A stretch of 19,749 bases of DNA from Bacteroidales bacterium UBA5072. GTDB lineage: Bacteria > Bacteroidota > Bacteroidia > Bacteroidales > UBA10428. Positions 17,109 to 19,749 of the stretch are shown here, in pieces (positions within the stretch are counted from its first letter, which is position 1; every line of letters begins with the position of its first letter). The notes under the pieces are model-generated. The model was not told where the DNA came from, did not search any database, and worked only from the letters and a program-made list of their open reading frames with translations. The DNA lies in the NCBI GenBank assembly GCA_002415855.1, contig DIAS01000183.1, positions 1 through 19,749 on the forward strand, read 5' to 3'. The translations under genes and the position numbers were made by a program.

Positions 17109-18356
17109 ATGCAGATTGAAAAATTCTCGTTTGGAACCGGCGATCGATTTGGAAAGGAAGGTATGGCGCAACTATCTGCCATCCAGGAGATAAACAGGCT
17201 GGGGATTCCGGTAGTCCCGGTATGGAACAAATCGAACCGTGAACATGCCATTATTCATTCCATGCCTGCCAGCGTAAAAGCAGAGGCGGAAGCGGCAGTG
17301 GCAGAGGGCAGGTATGCCGGCATGTATTACACAGATGCGGATCATATTAATCTGGAGACTGTTGACAGGTTTGTGGACAGCTGCAATTTCTTTACCATTG
17401 ATGTCGCCCATTTCATCGGCATGAAGGCATCCGGTGATGCTGTTGCCGATTTTGTGACAAGATACAGGCAGTACCTCGGCAGTATGAGAATTCCGGGAAT
17501 TGCGCAAAAGCTGGATGTTACCGTGGATTTTCTGACCAACCATGCAGAGAACTATCTCACCGCCCTCGAGGAGGTAAAAAAGATCTATGACCACATTTGC
17601 GCGATCAGGGGAGAGTCCGGCTTTATTACGGAAGTGTCGGTGGACGAGGCGGATTATGTACAGGGGCCCCTGGAGCTTTTCTTTATCCTGGCCGAGCTGA
17701 AGGAAAAGGGAATCAAGGTGCAGACCATTGCCCCCAAATTTTCCGGATTATTTGCCAAAGGAGTAGATTATATAGGTGATGTAGATGGTTTTGCCAGGGA
17801 ATTCGAACAGGATGTACTGGTTATTGAATACGCTGTCAAGAGATTCGGATTGCCGGAGAACCTGAAGCTGAGCGTCCATTCAGGAAGCGATAAATTCTCC
17901 ATTTATCCGGTAATGGCTGAAATCATTAAGAAGTACGACAAAGGTCTTCACCTGAAAACTGCCGGAACTACCTGGCTCGAAGAGGTGATCGGACTGGCAG
18001 TGGCAGGGGATGAGGCGTTGGAAGCCGCAAAAGAGATTTATATCAAAGCGCTCGGAAGGAAAGAAGAGTTGTGCGCACCCTATGCAGATGTCATTCAGAT
18101 TGATGACCATCAACTACCCTCCGCTGAAGAAGTCAACGGTTGGAGCAGTTCGAAATTCGCTGATACCCTGCGCCATATTCCCGGTCACCCCGATTATAAT
18201 CCAAATTTCAGGCAGTTGATCCATGTTGGCTATAAGGTAGCCTCCGAAATGGGGACTCGTTATACCGATCTGTTGAAACGGCACAAGGATGTGATTGGTC
18301 AGTGTGTGGAAGAGAATATTTACGAGCGCCACCTGAAGAGATTGTTTAATCTGTAA
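17109..18356 (+). CDS. uxaE: Tagaturonate epimerase (UxaE family)
   Basis: This 415-residue protein matches the UxaE family, which epimerises D-tagaturonate to D-fructuronate. That links galacturonate breakdown to the glucuronate branch without altronate enzymes. Family landmarks are GTGDRFGKEGMAQL (9-22), PVWNKSNREH (37-46), YTDADHI (74-80) and FFTIDVAHFIG (94-104). The ATG at 17109 lies 4 bp after the Gfo/Idh/MocA stop; an extension to 16929 would overlap that gene and is rejected. It is the last gene of the operon. Together with UxaC and the SDR-type UxuB it completes conversion of both hexuronates to D-mannonate. Confidence 0.88.
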   Translation: MQIEKFSFGTGDRFGKEGMAQLSAIQEINRLGIPVVPVWNKSNREHAIIHSMPASVKAEAEAAVAEGRYAGMYYTDADHINLETVDRFVDSCNFFTIDVAHFIGMKASGDAVADFVTRYRQYLGSMRIPGIAQKLDVTVDFLTNHAENYLTALEEVKKIYDHICAIRGESGFITEVSVDEADYVQGPLELFFILAELKEKGIKVQTIAPKFSGLFAKGVDYIGDVDGFAREFEQDVLVIEYAVKRFGLPENLKLSVHSGSDKFSIYPVMAEIIKKYDKGLHLKTAGTTWLEEVIGLAVAGDEALEAAKEIYIKALGRKEELCAPYADVIQIDDHQLPSAEEVNGWSSSKFADTLRHIPGHPDYNPNFRQLIHVGYKVASEMGTRYTDLLKRHKDVIGQCVEENIYERHLKRLFNL

Positions 18357-18395
18357 TTTATGAATGAAGCATCATGATACAAAAAAATGGAAAGT

Positions 18396-18608
18396 GAACG
18401 TTTCCCCTCCTGGATTCAGGAGGGGTGGATCCGCCCACAATTTTGTCATAAGGCATTATCTTCCAGCGGAGACGGGGTGGTTGAAACGAAATCCTGATTT
18501 TGAATTTCCACCATCTCCCCCAAATCCATGAAATTGAGAGATTATCAGAATAATAATTTGAATCACATGGATTTGGGTACTCCTCCTGAACCAGGAGGAG
18601 AAACTTTC
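18396..18608. repeat. Paired inverted hairpin repeats (REPIN/BIME-like)
   Basis: This fills most of the 312-bp gap between uxaE and the GH29 gene. The left unit, on the plus strand (18399-18488), is closed by CGTTTC (18399-18404) and GAAACG (18483-18488). It holds a perfect hairpin CCCCTCCTG-gatt-CAGGAGGGG (18404-18425), a second stem TCCGC/GCGGA (18430-18434, 18466-18470) and GGAGACGGGGTGG (18468-18480). The right unit, on the minus strand (18608 to about 18502), repeats the design: a hairpin at 18580-18600, a perfect 12-bp inverted repeat CCCAAATCCATG/CATGGATTTGGG (18519-18530, 18566-18577) and GGAGATGGTGG. No coding frame spans it and no target duplication was seen. A mobile, non-autonomous origin is likely but unproven. 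The hairpins lack a T-run, so they are not classical terminators. Confidence 0.7.
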
Positions 18609-18668
18609 GGTTAGCTAATAATAAACAAGTTGCAGAAGAGGAATTTACATTAAAAAAGCGATAGCACT

Positions 18669-19749
18669 ATGAAACAAATCAACAACAAAAAGATCATGAT
18701 TTTCAGCATTTTTGCGGTTATCATTTCACTCCATCTGTCGGCTCAGAAAGGAAAGCTTCCGATTGCTGACGGACCGTACAAACCAACCGATGAATCACTC
18801 GGGCAGTATAAGTATCCGGAGTGGTTCCGGGATGCCAAATTCGGTATCTGGGCCCATTGGGGGCCGCAGGCAGTGCCTCGCCAGGGTGACTGGTATGCAA
18901 AACGGATGTACCAGGAAGAAAATTCAGCTTATAAATACCATCTGGAACATTATGGCCATCCTTCAGTTTTTGGATACAAAGACATCATCCCGTTATGGAA
19001 AGCTGAAAGGTGGGATCCCGATAAACTGATGGAGCTGTATAAAAAAGCCGGTGCGAAATATTTCGTGAGCATGGGAACTCATCATGACAATTCCTTCCTG
19101 TGGGATTCTAAAATCCACAAATGGAATGCTGTAAATATGGGGCCGAAGAAAGACATGGTTGGTCTGTGGCAAAAAGCAGCTAAAAAAGAAGGCTTGCGTT
19201 TTGGCGTTTCCGAACATTTGGGTGCAAGCTATACATGGTTCCAGACAAGCCACAGGTCAGATCCGTCGGGTCCCATGAAAGGTGTTCCTTATGATGGTGC
19301 CAATCCCGAATACCAGGATCTTTACCATAAACCAACCGCTCCTGATGATTTTGCATGGCTGACGAAGGACTCTGCAAACCAGCAGGAATGGCTTGCAAGC
19401 ATTAAAGAGGTTATTGACATTTACCATCCTGATCTCGTTTATTCTGACAGCGAACTTCCTTTCGGAGAAATTGGCAGAACGATGCTTGCTCATTACTATA
19501 ACCAGGACATTACAAAAAATAACGGTATTCTGGATGCTGTATATACCTGCAAGCATCTTACCTCCGAAGGCAGATGGGTGAGGGATATTGAACGAGGAGC
19601 AATGGACACAATAGGTGTGGATCCATGGCAGACAGATACATCTATCGGTGACTGGTATTACAGGACAGGACAGAAATATATGACTGGTGCCGAGGTGATA
19701 CAGATGCTTGTTGATATTGTCAGTAAGAATGGTAACCTTCTTCTCAATG
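18669..19749 (+). CDS. GH29 alpha-L-fucosidase-like enzyme (partial, runs off right edge)
   Basis: The frame is open from the ATG at 18669 to the window edge (360 residues, no stop). It begins with a signal peptide (about 1-26, ending LSAQ). The block EWFRDAKFGIWAHWGP (about 51-66) is characteristic of GH29, as is FVSMGTHHDNSFLWDS further on. The expected nucleophile is Asp260 in DLVYSDSE. These enzymes hydrolyse alpha-L-fucose, and in some members other sugars, from glycans in the periplasm. The C-terminal part, including any beta-sandwich domain, is missing. It is separated from the uronate operon by the repeat pair and probably has its own promoter. Exact specificity is not readable from the sequence. 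Confidence 0.85.
   Translation, partial: MKQINNKKIMIFSIFAVIISLHLSAQKGKLPIADGPYKPTDESLGQYKYPEWFRDAKFGIWAHWGPQAVPRQGDWYAKRMYQEENSAYKYHLEHYGHPSVFGYKDIIPLWKAERWDPDKLMELYKKAGAKYFVSMGTHHDNSFLWDSKIHKWNAVNMGPKKDMVGLWQKAAKKEGLRFGVSEHLGASYTWFQTSHRSDPSGPMKGVPYDGANPEYQDLYHKPTAPDDFAWLTKDSANQQEWLASIKEVIDIYHPDLVYSDSELPFGEIGRTMLAHYYNQDITKNNGILDAVYTCKHLTSEGRWVRDIERGAMDTIGVDPWQTDTSIGDWYYRTGQKYMTGAEVIQMLVDIVSKNGNLLLN

Noticed and set aside
18394..18404. GTGAACGTTTC resembling the candidate LacI operator half-site
   Set aside because: It is part of the edge of the repeat unit and is not a full palindrome, so the similarity is probably coincidental.
18404..18425. Hairpin after uxaE as a rho-independent terminator
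   Set aside because: The stem is strong but no T-run follows it, and the same structure recurs in inverted orientation, which fits a repeat unit better.

Overview
The window looks like a piece of a Bacteroidota (probably Bacteroidales-like) chromosome from a polysaccharide degrader. The reasons are the mix of secreted or lipoprotein glycoside hydrolases (GH144-, GH2- and GH29-like), DUF1080 and Tat-dependent Gfo/Idh/MocA proteins, a tagaturonate epimerase (UxaE), starts that mostly lack a strong Shine-Dalgarno, and matches to the Bacteroidota -7 promoter element TAnnTTTG. The genus cannot be told from the sequence. No rRNA, tRNA, CRISPR array, phage gene or transposase was seen.

Left part (1-7525). 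A GH144-type lipoprotein gene runs off the left edge on the minus strand. It is divergent from a two-gene unit: a lipoprotein with GPY/GPF repeats, then a small exported protein with lytic-transglycosylase-like motifs. An OsmC-type peroxiredoxin converges on that unit with an 8-bp overlap. A secreted GH2 enzyme with the beta-glucuronidase NxK motif follows on the plus strand. A minus-strand pair, an MFS transporter and a nitrilase-family amidohydrolase, comes next.

Centre and right (7650-18356). A VOC/PhnB-like protein precedes a tight run of eight co-directional genes: LacI-type regulator, SDR-type D-mannonate oxidoreductase (UxuB role), LarA/DUF2088 nickel-pincer racemase homologue, ExuT-like hexuronate MFS transporter, glucuronate isomerase (UxaC), tandem-DUF1080 secreted protein, Tat-exported Gfo/Idh/MocA oxidoreductase, and tagaturonate epimerase (UxaE). 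Gaps are -4 to 18 bp, apart from 102 bp before exuT. Together these import D-glucuronate and D-galacturonate, isomerise them to fructuronate and tagaturonate, funnel tagaturonate to fructuronate, and reduce it to D-mannonate. No mannonate dehydratase (UxuA) lies in the window. Instead there is a LarA homologue with all key catalytic positions conserved, which could epimerise a sugar acid such as D-mannonate/D-gluconate (inference). The DUF1080 and Gfo/Idh pair suggests an oxidative (3-keto) way of cleaving glycosides, embedded in a uronate operon.

Right edge. The 312-bp gap after uxaE holds two inverted copies of a roughly 90-105 bp hairpin repeat, resembling a REPIN or BIME. A GH29 alpha-L-fucosidase-like gene then runs off the right edge.
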